From the NCBI RefSeq assembly GCF_040954645.1, contig NC_092805.1, positions 74,075,186 to 74,139,185 on the forward strand: 64,000 bases of DNA, in the 5' to 3' direction. Shown piece after piece: positions 33,761 through 43,394 of this stretch. The translations under genes and the position numbers were made by a program. A model generated the notes under the pieces. It was given only the letters and a program-made list of their open reading frames with translations. It had not been told where the DNA came from and searched no databases. The first letter of the stretch is position 1. Each line of letters opens with the position of its first letter. This DNA is from Diabrotica undecimpunctata. Taxonomy: Eukaryota; Arthropoda; Insecta; Coleoptera; Chrysomelidae.

Positions 33761-35720
33761 AACGGGGTTTTTCGGTTTTTGAGAATGTTGTGAAATAAAA
33801 CTAATGATTTGAATAGCTGATTTTGATTGTAGAGGGAAAGATACATGTGAAAATGTAAATTACCATTCATTTAGACACTGAATTTAGAGGTTATATAGCG
33901 AAAGCTTAAAAACAACGCCGAAAAAATGGGTTTTTCGGTTTTTGGAGCATGCTGTAGGAAAAAAATAATAGTTTTAATAGCTTATTTCGATTGTAAATGT
34001 AAGAATACATCTAAAAATATGAATTACCATTAATTTATGTGTATGTTGCCAAGGTTATGAGTCAAATACTTCAGAAAATTGCCAAAAAAAGCAGTTTTTT
34101 CGATTTTTAGGCATTTTCCATGTTGAAAATGATAATAATACCTATGCCATTCGAAAGAACGGAAAAAAAACACATAAAGAAACATTGTTTTAAAGTTGGC
34201 CAAAAATTTCCAACATAACCTAAAATATCACTGAAAATTTCAAAAATTTTTCCTGGACTCAATTTTTAAGCTAAAAATTTGAAAAAAATCAGACAGTTTT
34301 GTATTATTACAATACGCTTTCATGAATTTTTTCAGATTTTTGCAGCAATACAGCGTCTAAAAAATTTTTTTTTGTTTAAATACGTTTTTGCCCATAGCGA
34401 ACCCCCAGAGGCACGTAGGGACTTGAAAATTTAACTGAGTGAGTTTTTAATTATGTCCTTTCGAATAGCCAGACCCAAAACTGAATCGAGCATGGTGCAA
34501 TTTTGACCATCTTATCCCGCTATAGCCTTTGTTTGGCAAACGACCTTTTTCCGTTTCAAACAAAATTATCAAAAAAACCTTTTGTTTAGAATTAGAAGAC
34601 ATTTTACCTGTAAGTTAATCTTTTCATTGTTTGTATCATCGAGTATTAAATGACCATATTCTAATCTTTTGAAATATGTATAAATTATTGTGTATTGACA
34701 AAATCAATTTTAAAGTAAGCTATTTAGTTTTTCTCTGAAACCGAAATTAGGCTTTTCCAAAATCATGGTAAACACAATTTGAGCTTTTGATTGGACGGTC
34801 GTTTTTAAATGGGAATTTGTGAGTCGATCATGAGAGAGGAGAATTTAGTTATATTTTGGTCATCGAAAGGAAACAGTCGTTTGTCTCAAGATAGGGTGTG
34901 GTTCGTGAGTTTGGATACCGACGTAACGAAAAGAAGTGAATAGTTTGCAGAAGGAGATAACAAGTAGATTAAAAGAGGTCCTTGTATCTACCGTGGGCAT
35001 TTTATAAAGTATATGTGAAAGTATTCTTACGGCATCAATTTGACAAGAGGAGGTCCTGGTGTCATAAATAAGTAGCTGAGTTTGGAGAAGTGAATCAGGT
35101 GTTTTTTGTGTAGTCTGCAGGAGGTTTGCAGAGACGTTAAGAAAGAGCCGAGGTGCCAAAGAGGAGAGATCACATCGTTGAGGAGACTGGACTCTGGATA
35201 TTTTCCAACATACAACTCAAGAAGAAAATAAGCTGTAAGTGTTTGTACAATTGAATTTTATATCTGTGAAGGATCGGTTTGACATCATGGTCATTAGCAT
35301 TCAAATTTAAGAACTGAGGTTTTGTTAGGCTAATCAAAAGTTTAAAGTTTTGTTGTTTCTTGTTTCAAGTAAAGAAAATTTTAAGTAAAATTGGTTTTCA
35401 CGTAATATAAATGTATGTAGCTTTATAATCTTATTATTATAAAAATTTGATTTATTTTCTTGTATGCTGATTGATAAGATAACGACAGAATTTAATAATT
35501 GTTTTATTCGTTCATATAAAATAAAGAAACGTAAATCTTTGTAATATAATATATTTGTATTCTCATCCTTTCTTCTCTCCCGATAAAAGACAACTAGAAA
35601 ATCTTTTGAATCCATCGAACACAGGTAATATAAGGATTATTTTACTTTTGATAACAAATAAGTTATAATTCTTGTTTATTGGCTCAATAAACTAAGATTA
35701 AAGTCAAAATAAACAATCAT

Positions 35721-35724
<4 letters not shown>

Positions 35725-35807
<83 letters not shown>

Positions 35808-35914
35808 TAGGAAGACGATCAGTAGGAAGACCACGCAAACGATGGAATGACAACTTACTGGAGGCACATTGAAAAACAGACAGAGTCATGTCTATATAAA
35901 AAGAAGAAGGAAGA

Positions 35915-35952
<38 letters not shown>
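35725..35952. repeat. (TA)n tract split by a short LINE tail
   Basis: AT dinucleotide runs at 35725-35805 and 35917-35952 with a LINE fragment between them. The left run abuts the gypsy-2 3' LTR and the right run abuts a Tc1/mariner-type element. Confidence 0.93.
35806..35916 (+). mobile_element. RTE-like LINE 3' tail inside a TA tract
   Basis: Reads IGRRSVGRPRKRWNDN and LLEAH, then a basic tail ending in AAGAAGGAAGAAG. This is the same C-terminal block as the LINE tails at 25033-25615 and 33118-33304. Only about 110 bp remain. Confidence 0.75.
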
Positions 35953-35956
<4 letters not shown>

Positions 35957-35961
35957 TACTA

Positions 35962-37484
35962 TTACCTAATTTTCACTTTTGCTTTTGCCGGACTATTATT
36001 TACAGACTTTTTGGATTTGGCACTTTGTGTCCGCCGATTTGCACACTATCACATAATTTACTCACTGCATATTAACATCATCCTCATCTTCTCTATCATC
36101 GCTATCACTTTCATTACTGTCAGTGTTATCCGTCACATTTTTTACCACAGGATCAATATCGTCCATCAACCCGTCAATAACCCAAAATTTTTGCTCTTCC
36201 TTAATAGAAAGTTTACAATAATTTTTCCAGTTTTCCATTGTTACTATACCAAATGCATTTCTTATTAATTGTTTCATAGCTGCGGTCTTAAACTCTGTGT
36301 TATGTGAGGCAATATGTTTTTTTATGTATTTTTCTTTGTATGTGTTTACAACTTCAATGAGCTCTGATTTTAAATAATCTTCTTCAAAAAACACATCCTT
36401 CTCTAGAAACCATATCTTAATTTGATCTTTATTGAAGGCTTGTGTCGGCATCAATTCTTCTCTCCTCGAATGGTACGAAGCGTCGTCCATCACCACAACA
36501 GTTTTCTCTGGAAGATTAGGAAGCAGCTTTTCCTTAAACCATTGTTCAAATATAGGTTCAAATATAGGAAAAAGCAGCACCTGCTACAAAGCCCAATTCG
36601 CTACCCGCATGCACTATAACAAATCGGGGGCCTGGTTGTGTCGGCTGTTTTAGGCTTGTTGACAACCCCTTAACAAACGCATCCCTGGTTGAAGTCACTG
36701 AGAGGTCCTTCGATTCTTTAGAAACACTCTGTCCAACATTCACTTAAGTTTCGTCCAAATAAACGACGGTGTATCCTTGAGAACAAAATTTTTTTATCTC
36801 ACGCAAATACTGATGCCTATATTTTAGAATATCGGGTCAATCATGCTTGACTTTACTCCTCGTTTGAAAAAACAAAGTTTATTTCATGGAGTATTCTCCA
36901 CATTGTTGTGCGTGACATGTTTGCTAAATCTTTTTTAAACAGTGCAAAAACTTTGTTGAATCTCGGCGGTAAATTTTTAAAGAAAAAACTATGCGCGATG
37001 GCACGTAGCTGCGTACGAACTACTGCATCATAAGTGAATTTTCTGCTGTTCACTCACTTTTGGTACATTTTCTATGGGCCTTAGTCCTCCTTCCGCAGCT
37101 TCTTTGCGTATTTTAGAAATAGTACTAAAACTTACCCCCGTCATAGCACTTACTTTATCGGTTAAACTTCTAACACTTTCACCACTTCTTAAATTTAGAT
37201 AATAATTAAATACATTTAAAACAATTTGTTTTGCACGGATGTCTAAGATATTCCCTTGGCTTAATTTTTGAATTTCCATTTTCAATTAACATTTAACTGT
37301 TAAGTCAGAATTACTACTAAAGAACCTCAAAGCCTTATTATCATTATGCAGTCAGAGAACGACATAAAATCGCTGACATACGCACACCGTATTATTTTAA
37401 GTTGCAATTAGTAATTAGATATATGCAAAGTAGTCCGTTTAATTGCTTATCTTTAACAGCCGGCAAAATGCATGATTTAGGTAA
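35962..37484 (-). mobile_element. Degenerate Tc1/mariner-superfamily transposon
   Basis: TTACCTAA at 35962-35969 and its inverse TTAGGTAA at 37477-37484 are followed inward by a shared TTTGCCGG block, giving short imperfect terminal inverted repeats. Between them a minus-strand transposase runs nearly end to end. The left end is next to a TA tract, consistent with the TA target of this superfamily, but the right flank does not show a clean TA duplication. Confidence 0.7.
36062..37279 (-). pseudogene. Tc1/mariner-superfamily (IS630-type) transposase, broken
   Basis: Starting at 37279 (ATG), a helix-turn-helix-like N-terminus includes SVRSLTDKVSAMTGVSFSTI. Frames then change to a block ending MWRILHEINF (36853-37053). 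Next comes YTVVYLDET with a stop in place of the usual Trp (near 36745), carrying the first catalytic Asp. Then 'RDAFVKGLST' (36558-36743), and VVVMDDASYHSR (second Asp) in the last frame, which ends at 36062 with an acidic tail (DSDDREDEDD). The third acidic residue lies about 40 residues after the second. At least three lesions inactivate it. The same family appears at 63408-64000. Confidence 0.85.
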
Positions 37485-37854
37485 GAAATATTTTCTACTG
37501 ATTTTCATGATTCAGCATATGACATTCTCACTGAAAAATAGATAAACTGTCGTTACTATAATTAAAATAAAATAAAATTATCTTTTGTAAATACTATTTA
37601 TTTAATCAAAATCATTTTCACTACTTTTCATCTCTTGTTTCGAATGGGCATTTTTGGTCAATTACGTTAAAAAACATTAATTTTAATTCATATCTGTGGA
37701 AGCGAAAATACAAATAAGACAACCCTGAATCGTGCTTGTGTTCATCGTGGCATCGTTGCGCTTCTATCGTCCATAGGAAGTACATGGCCCTATCTCCGCA
37801 ATGTTATTTTCTTAACGTGGAACGCTCTATAGCTCTTATAACATCTAGACAACG
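37485..37854. other. AT-rich flank between two Tc1/mariner-type elements
   Basis: No open frame or known element end could be recognised. It should contain the left end of the Tc1 element whose transposase stops at 37855, but no inverse of the right-end candidate (39082-39116) is present, so that end may be deleted. Confidence 0.5.
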
Positions 37855-38859
37855 TTATGGCATACTTCCAATTAATCTTCTTTTATAATCTTGATCGATA
37901 TTATCCCATTCTACGGTTAACAACCGTTGCAGGTCCTGAAGATTAGCTTTCGTCACATTACCAGATCTCACCTTTCTGTAAAGATGGTCCCAAACATGTT
38001 CTATTGGATTTAAGTCCGGGCTGTGAGCTGGCCAATTCAAAACTTGTAAATCTACCTCTTGAAGGGACTCGGTAACGATTCTTGCGACGTGTGGGTGTGC
38101 ATTGTCATGCATTAAAACAAAGTCATTACCAATAAATGGGGCGTAAGGAACAATGTGCACCTCCAAAAATTCTCTAATATACCTATCAGCAGTTAAGGAT
38201 CCTCCGTCTAGCTGTACCAATTCGGTTTGACCCCTAAGAAATATTCCGCCCCAGAGCATAATAGATCCTTCTTCAAAGTTTGTCGCCGGTCTTAGGTTGC
38301 ATTGAAAATAACGCTCGCCATCTCGTCTATAAACTGGTATTCTTCGATCACAAGTGTATAAACAAAATCTTGACTCATCCTTAAAGAGTATGTTACCCCA
38401 GTCGTCGATATTCCAGTTTACGTGCTCTCTTGCAAATGTTAGACGTGCTATACGGTGTTCCCTTGTAAGTCTCGGGGCAGTGGCAGCTACTCTGGCCCTA
38501 ATTCCAGACTGTCTTAAGATGTGCCTAACAGTTTCTGAAGACACACGTACATTTCGAGTCTCGGCTAAGTCTTGTTGAAGTTGACTTGTAGTCACATGTC
38601 TTCGACGCAAAGCCTGAAGGACTAAACATCTATTGTCCACATGCGTAGTTACTCTTCGCCGACCTGTTACAGCTCGTCTTTCATAAAGACCAGTCTCTCG
38701 GTACCTTACTACCACTCGTGATACTGTCGACTGATTTACACCCACTAAATTTGCCACATATATCTGACTCCTACCGTCTTCAATGAGGGAAATTATTCTA
38801 ACCACTTGATCTCTCGTTAAATTTAAATTTATATTGTCACGACCTTCCGTACTCAATAT
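37855..38859 (-). pseudogene. Tc1 (DD34E) transposase, open frame but start codon lost
   Basis: An uninterrupted frame of about 334 codons ends with TAA at 37855-37857. N-terminal paired-like helix-turn-helix domains include NLTRDQVVRIISLIEDGRS and NQSTVSRVVVRYRETG. A basic GRRRVTTH linker precedes the second domain. Catalytic residues are Asp in FKDESRF, Asp in LMHDNAHPH and Glu in LNPIEHVWD, with 34 residues between the last two: the DD34E signature of Tc1. The frame opens right after a TAA, reading ATA TTG AGT ACG. No ATG lies in frame before the catalytic core, so the initiator has probably mutated to ATA. All catalytic motifs are intact. A possible right terminal repeat (CTCCGCCAAAAAAGTATCGC on the minus strand) ends at about 39116; a matching left end was not found. 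Confidence 0.88.
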
Positions 38860-39193
38860 TTAATACGAAATTTTAAAGTAAACGCAAACTGTATACTTTT
38901 TACAAAAGTAAAATAAAGACTGATAATTATAAAAACCAGACAAAATAGCAATTAACATTTTTTTCTTAAACAGTAAGCTGTATTTACAAATTTCTTTTTA
39001 ATATTTATTCTAGCCTTAATATTCTTAACGGACAGAAAGAAATAATTTAAATTAACCAAATGCTGTCAGAAATATTTGTAATTTTATAAGTGATGCGATA
39101 CTTTTTTGGCGGAGTATATTTACAACTGGTACAAGGAATTGAAAATAATAATATAGGACGCTAAATTGGTAGACACATCAACTGAATGGACCA

Positions 39194-39247
<54 letters not shown>

Positions 39248-39264
39248 GTATGTATACATATATA
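38860..39264. other. Upstream flank of the Tc1 gene and a TA tract
   Basis: Holds the candidate right terminal repeat of the Tc1 element (39082-39116) and a (TA)n run at about 39196-39238. Nothing else was recognised. Confidence 0.6.
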
Positions 39265-39984
39265 TACAGGGTGGTCCTTAAGTAATTGTACAAAAAGGAA
39301 CAGTGGATTCTACACTTTAAAATATTACGATTTAAGCCAAATTGCTTTAATAAAATGTTGATATTAAGAAAGATACAGGGTGTTAAAGTGCAAATTTAAA
39401 ATTTTATTTTTCGCTATAACTTTCATGTTTGTAGACATTTATGCATAAATATTTACAACTGGGTACTTTTAAATATGAGAAATTATAATTTGATGCACAC
39501 TTTGATGTAGCTGTTAGAGGGCGCCACATATGTGGCATAAATTTGCGCTTAATTTTTTTGCTCTTTGATTTACCTATATTTGTGACAAAAAATATTAAAG
39601 CTTCATTATTTTAACAAAAAAAGGTATAACTGTTAATAACTTCAAAACTCAACGGTTTTCGAGATAATCGCATTTTACAAATCAGCTGCATAGTTCTGAT
39701 ATACGGCAATTACTCCAGGCAATGAAGGAAAAGTAGACAAAAACATTAATAAATCTAAATGTTGGTATTAAATACCTTTAACTAAAGTTAATTGTTAACG
39801 ACATATTAAATAAAATAAATATATCAACAGGATAATTAATAATAGGATTTGACAAAAAACAGAATAATAGGATTTTACATTAATATCAAACATTTTGCAT
39901 TTTATGTTAAATTAAAGTCATAATCAAAACATTTTGTTTACAAACCAAATTAAGAAATAGTTAAACTAAATAACATAACTTTTT

Positions 39985-40222
39985 GTCAAAGTAAGTGTTC
40001 GATATATCCACCATTTGCTTTAATTCATTTGTCAATATATTCCATAAAAGATTATCCCATATTAAATAGCATGATTGATTCTAAAGAAACTGCTGCAGTA
40101 TTTATTTCTTCCCGTAGTTGGTTGCGAAGGCTTATGGGATTCTTATAATCACGTTGTTTTAATACGCCCCGTACACCAAAATCAAGCGGATTAAATTCTG
40201 GGCTACGTGGTGGCTATAATGT
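39985..40222 (-). pseudogene. C-terminal fragment of a mariner-type transposase
   Basis: The minus strand reads PPRSPEFNPLDFGVRGVLKQ, then RDYKNPISLRNQLREEIN, and ends NGGYIEHLL. This is the third catalytic block (NPLD) and C-terminus of the transposase type represented more completely at 58437-59540. Two stops are present. Upstream sequence is cut off by an insertion at about 40223. Confidence 0.75.
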
Positions 40223-40990
40223 ATAATGGATGAATATATTCTTTAGGATACTTAACAAATCTTATGGTATATTATGGAACTATATCTTATTTGTCGCAGA
40301 GGATGTATTAAACTATAATGTATCTCATTCTTTGGTTACTTATATACACACGGAATAATCTATCGATGACATTACTTATTTATATGATTACGTTACAGCT
40401 TACGAGTAACTATAATTACATCTTGAACAAATGTACTATTATGAATAACTAACGAACTAATAATATGCTGAACTAAATTGCCTGTGTGTTTACTATATTT
40501 ATAACAATATCGGTTATTAGGCCAACGATGATGTTTTTGTAAAAATTCTGAGTCTTTAAGGTTAGATTTGTAGCAAAAGTATGAAACAAGACACATATGT
40601 GTTATGCAATGCCTGTGCTTTAGTTTCTAATTGTCCTAATAAAAATGGGTAAACAATTTACGTAATGAATAATAAGTATTCTTTTGGTTTTTTTTTATAA
40701 ATTAAATAATTATATCAATATCTCACCACATTGCCAAGGAATATGACTGGCACGACCAATCCAACGTTCAGAAAAGTTATATTTAAGTATATTCTCATCT
40801 AGAATGTGGTGGTGTACTATCTTACATAAACCACATATTTTGGGTTTTCAGCATTTTACAATAGGGAAAAAGTAATACAACGCCAGTAGGTATAGAAACT
40901 TAAGAAGCGATAGAAAAGGGAAATTGTAAACATGATGACGGCCAACGTCTGAATACGGACACGGCACCTAAAGAAGAAGATGAAGAATAT
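40223..40990. other. Insertion inside the fold-back element, with a LINE tail
   Basis: Sequence unrelated to the transposase on either side. At 40890-40990 the plus strand resembles the basic C-terminal tail of RTE-like LINEs, ending 'gaagaagatgaagaa'. A 67-codon minus-strand frame (40393-40596) has no similarity I can name and may be chance. The rest is unassigned. Confidence 0.4.
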
Positions 40991-41510
40991 TTTCTCCAAT
41001 AAGACATTTAGCAGCCATAACAAAAATTTTGTAATGTTACATTATTATCTTTGAGTTGTTTTAATAAGAATAAACTATGAATTATGCTTATCTACAGGTA
41101 TTCAGTGCTTTACCGCACAAATATCACAACTAAGAATTAATATTATGCAGCTGACATATAAAATGCGATTATCTCGAAAACGGTTAAATTTTGAGGTTAC
41201 TAATAAGTATACCTTTTCTTTGTAAAAATAATGTATCTTTAATATTTTTTAACACAAATAGAGCTAACTTAAAGAGCAAAAAAGTTAACCGCAAATCTAT
41301 GCCACACATGTGGCATATGTGGCGCCCTCTAGTAGTTACATTAAAGTATGTATAAAATTATAATTTATCCTACTTAAAAGTATCTAATTCCACTTTAACA
41401 CCCTCTATCTTTCTTAATATCAATATTTTATTAAAGCAAGTTGGCTTAAATCGTAATATTTTAAAGTACTGATTTTTAAGGCCTGATCTTGTAAAAAATG
41501 CTTTTCATGT

Positions 41511-42010
41511 TCATGAGTCTTTTCCTAGCTTGTTCGATTCCTGATAGGATTCCTTTTTTTGGGTTACTACACCATTTATTATATTATACAATTCGTGTGC
41601 ATTGCTTGCTATTAAGACGGTATCATTAGCGTACCTGATGTTATCTATACTGGTTCCGTTAATCTTGATTGCACCTTGAACCTCGCCTAATGCTTTTGCG
41701 AATATAGATTCCATATACATATTAAATAATAGCGGTGATAAGACGCAGCCCTGTCGCACTTCTCGTCGGATTCGTATATCTTTGGATGTTGTGTGCTCTA
41801 TTTCAATTGCTGCTGTTTGGTGCCAATATAGTTCTGAGATAATTCGCAAGTATTTTTCGTCAATTCTACTTGTTCTCAGAATTTCAATCATCGTTTGAAG
41901 GGTAAGGCAGTAAATGCTTTTCGATAATCAATAAAATATGCATAATATCTACATTCATCGTTGTGTTTTTCATTTCGAAATCTGAATTGAGTGTCACTCA
42001 TCCAAAACTC
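41511..42010 (-). pseudogene. RT core of the RTE-like LINE
   Basis: The minus strand reads MSDTQFRFRNEK, YAYFIDYRKAF, then a TGA, then a 126-codon frame with MIEILRTSRIDEKYLR, REVRQGCVLSPLLFNMYME, INGTSIDNIRYANDTVLIAS (the YADD box changed to YAND) and then loss of similarity at 41511. Loss of a catalytic Asp and the stop show that it is dead. Confidence 0.85.
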
Positions 42011-42014
42011 CAAA

Positions 42015-43390
42015 AAAATGTAATGTTACAAATGTTGATTTTAGCCAGTGTAATAATGGAGCCTTTCTAACAACTGAGCACAAGAGGGTAGGTAAATAGT
42101 GGTCACCGCTGTCGCCACTGTAATAAAGGAGCCTTTCCAAAAGAGCTGTCACCACTGTAACAATGGAGGGTTGAGGCTAAGGAAGACTTAGCACTGTCAC
42201 CACTGAAATATCCCCGGTGTTTAAAGGAGATTTAGCTGTCCGAGCGAATTTGAGGCATACTGGTCCACTAGTTCGAATAGGTCGTGATTTCGCCCTCGCG
42301 GATTTACAAGAGGGTGAGGGTAGGAAAAAACAACAGGATAGGGGCTGAAGGGTACTCCGATGTAGGCCCTGTAAAGAGTCAGAGGTTATTGGCTTGCGTT
42401 AGAAGCCGGGAAGATGTACAAAGCAAAAATGTGTTCTCTTCTTGTCTCTATCTAACGGTAAAAAAAAACAAGCCACTTCCAACTTCTATGTATTTAACAA
42501 AACGTAAATTTACAACTACTACACAAGATGTACAAGAAAGCTAGTATTGGATATCAAATTTTGCGAAGGGAGACGATAAGAGATTTTACTAAGATAGTTA
42601 AAAGGCGGACAACCTACTATTAATTGTTCCCCAAATGGTTAGTATATATTGTTCGTTACCTTAGCGTACTTAGCTCCTAGCTAAGAATACGCCTTGTAGT
42701 CCAAACTGGAACTCAGGAACAGTCTGGATGAACGCTGGAATTCACTGTACGTTATGGCGGTACTGAGCGAGACGAAAAATTCGTATTTTCGATTCTCTAC
42801 CTTCCGTCGGACACGATATCACGATAATTGGGCTGAACGCTTGCCGAGACACTCTGCCCCGCGCTGACTGCCGACTCCGACTGCCTGTCTGGCCCGGTTA
42901 CCAGAACGCTACCGCCTGGCTCGGTCGCCAGAGCCTTACTGCCCCCTTGACCAACTTCCTTTTGTTTTTATGTCCTGCCAACTCGTACCCTAGATTCTTT
43001 CGTCAAAGTCCGAAGTGGATCTTTGTTTCTACGTTTTCGCTGATTATGCCATCTACGCCATGTGTTAAAGTCGATCACGCCATCAAAACTCTTACTCAGC
43101 TCAATTCTTATCACTGTTTAACAATTCGGACCTTGCATTATTTTCCAACAAGGTCTAAAGTGTCGTAACTTTTTAAACATTCAGGCTTGTGTCAAACTAG
43201 GTCAAATTGTTATTCTTTGTTTTTAATTTGAAATGTATACGTTAAACTGTGTCGAATTTATTCTTATTAATTTGGATATTTGAATATTATTTAATTAATT
43301 TTAATTATTCTTTTCTAGTCTAACTACCCTTTATTTTGTTTCTTTTATTTACTTGCTATGTTGACTTGTACATACCGGCTAACTGATTAA
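42015..43390. mobile_element. Unidentified insertion with internal repeats, possibly a solo LTR
   Basis: This block interrupts LINE protein-coding sequence on both sides, so it is an insertion (or replacement, since about 35 codons of RT are missing). It starts near TGTAATGTTAC. Between 42045 and 42215 a degenerate unit recurs: GTGTAATAATGGAGCCTTTC, ACTGTAATAAAGGAGCCTTTC, CACTGTAACAATGGAGGG. The middle (42250-42900) is much GC-richer than its surroundings. There is no convincing frame. About 1.35 kb and the TGT start would suit a solo LTR, but no matching end or target duplication was found. Confidence 0.4.
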
Positions 43391-43394
43391 CCTT

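Larger units (their letters stand above)
31386..34527 (-). mobile_element. Spy-like (PIF/Harbinger-related) DNA transposon with long fold-back arms
   Basis: The ends are perfect inverted repeats (GGCTATAGCGGGATAAGATGG...). Similarity continues for about 770 bp on the right (33757-34527) and the corresponding left arm (31386 to about 32550, lengthened by a nested MITE). It sits between AAA (31383-31385) and TTT (34528-34530). The other LTR has uninterrupted AAATTT, so there is no target-site duplication. Precise AAA/TTT insertion without TSD is the published hallmark of Spy transposons. The middle holds the C-terminal half of a DDE transposase on the minus strand. The N-terminal half has been replaced by arm sequence, so the copy is not autonomous. 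Confidence 0.85.
27087..35724 (+). mobile_element. Internally deleted Ty3/gypsy element (gypsy-2) split by a DNA transposon
   Basis: LTRs at 27087-28419 and 31250-31385 plus 34528-35724 (TGTTATGTTTC...ATAACA). Removing the 3.1-kb transposon leaves about 5.5 kb. The interior keeps a primer site, gag (frameshifted), protease and the start of RT, then jumps to a polypurine tract: RT core, RNase H and integrase are gone. LTRs differ at several sites (for example near 27517-27545 versus 34822-34850), so it is older than gypsy-1. Gag blocks and the primer site show kinship with gypsy-1. Both flanks are TA tracts. Confidence 0.92.
31250..35724 (+). repeat. 3' LTR of gypsy-2, split by the Spy-like transposon
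   Basis: LTR sequence at 31250-31385 continues without gain or loss of a base at 34528-35724. The 3' piece ends ...ATAACA before a TA tract. Comparison with 27087-28419 makes the insertion point exact. Confidence 0.95.
39265..41467 (-). mobile_element. Fold-back mariner-type element with long inverted arms
   Basis: The left arm (39265 to about 39690) begins ACAGGGTGGTCCTTAAGT. Its inverse is at about 41150-41467 and includes the shared stretches 'agggcgccacatatgtgg' and 'cgattatctcgaaaacgg'. The right arm stops about 45 bp short of the terminal ACAGGGTG, so that end is truncated where the RTE-like LINE begins. The interior has a minus-strand transposase C-terminus and an unrelated insertion (about 40223-40990). 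Confidence 0.75.

Noticed and set aside
40393..40596. 67-codon minus-strand frame inside the fold-back insertion
   Set aside because: No recognisable motif and no splice or promoter context; listed only as part of the unassigned insertion.
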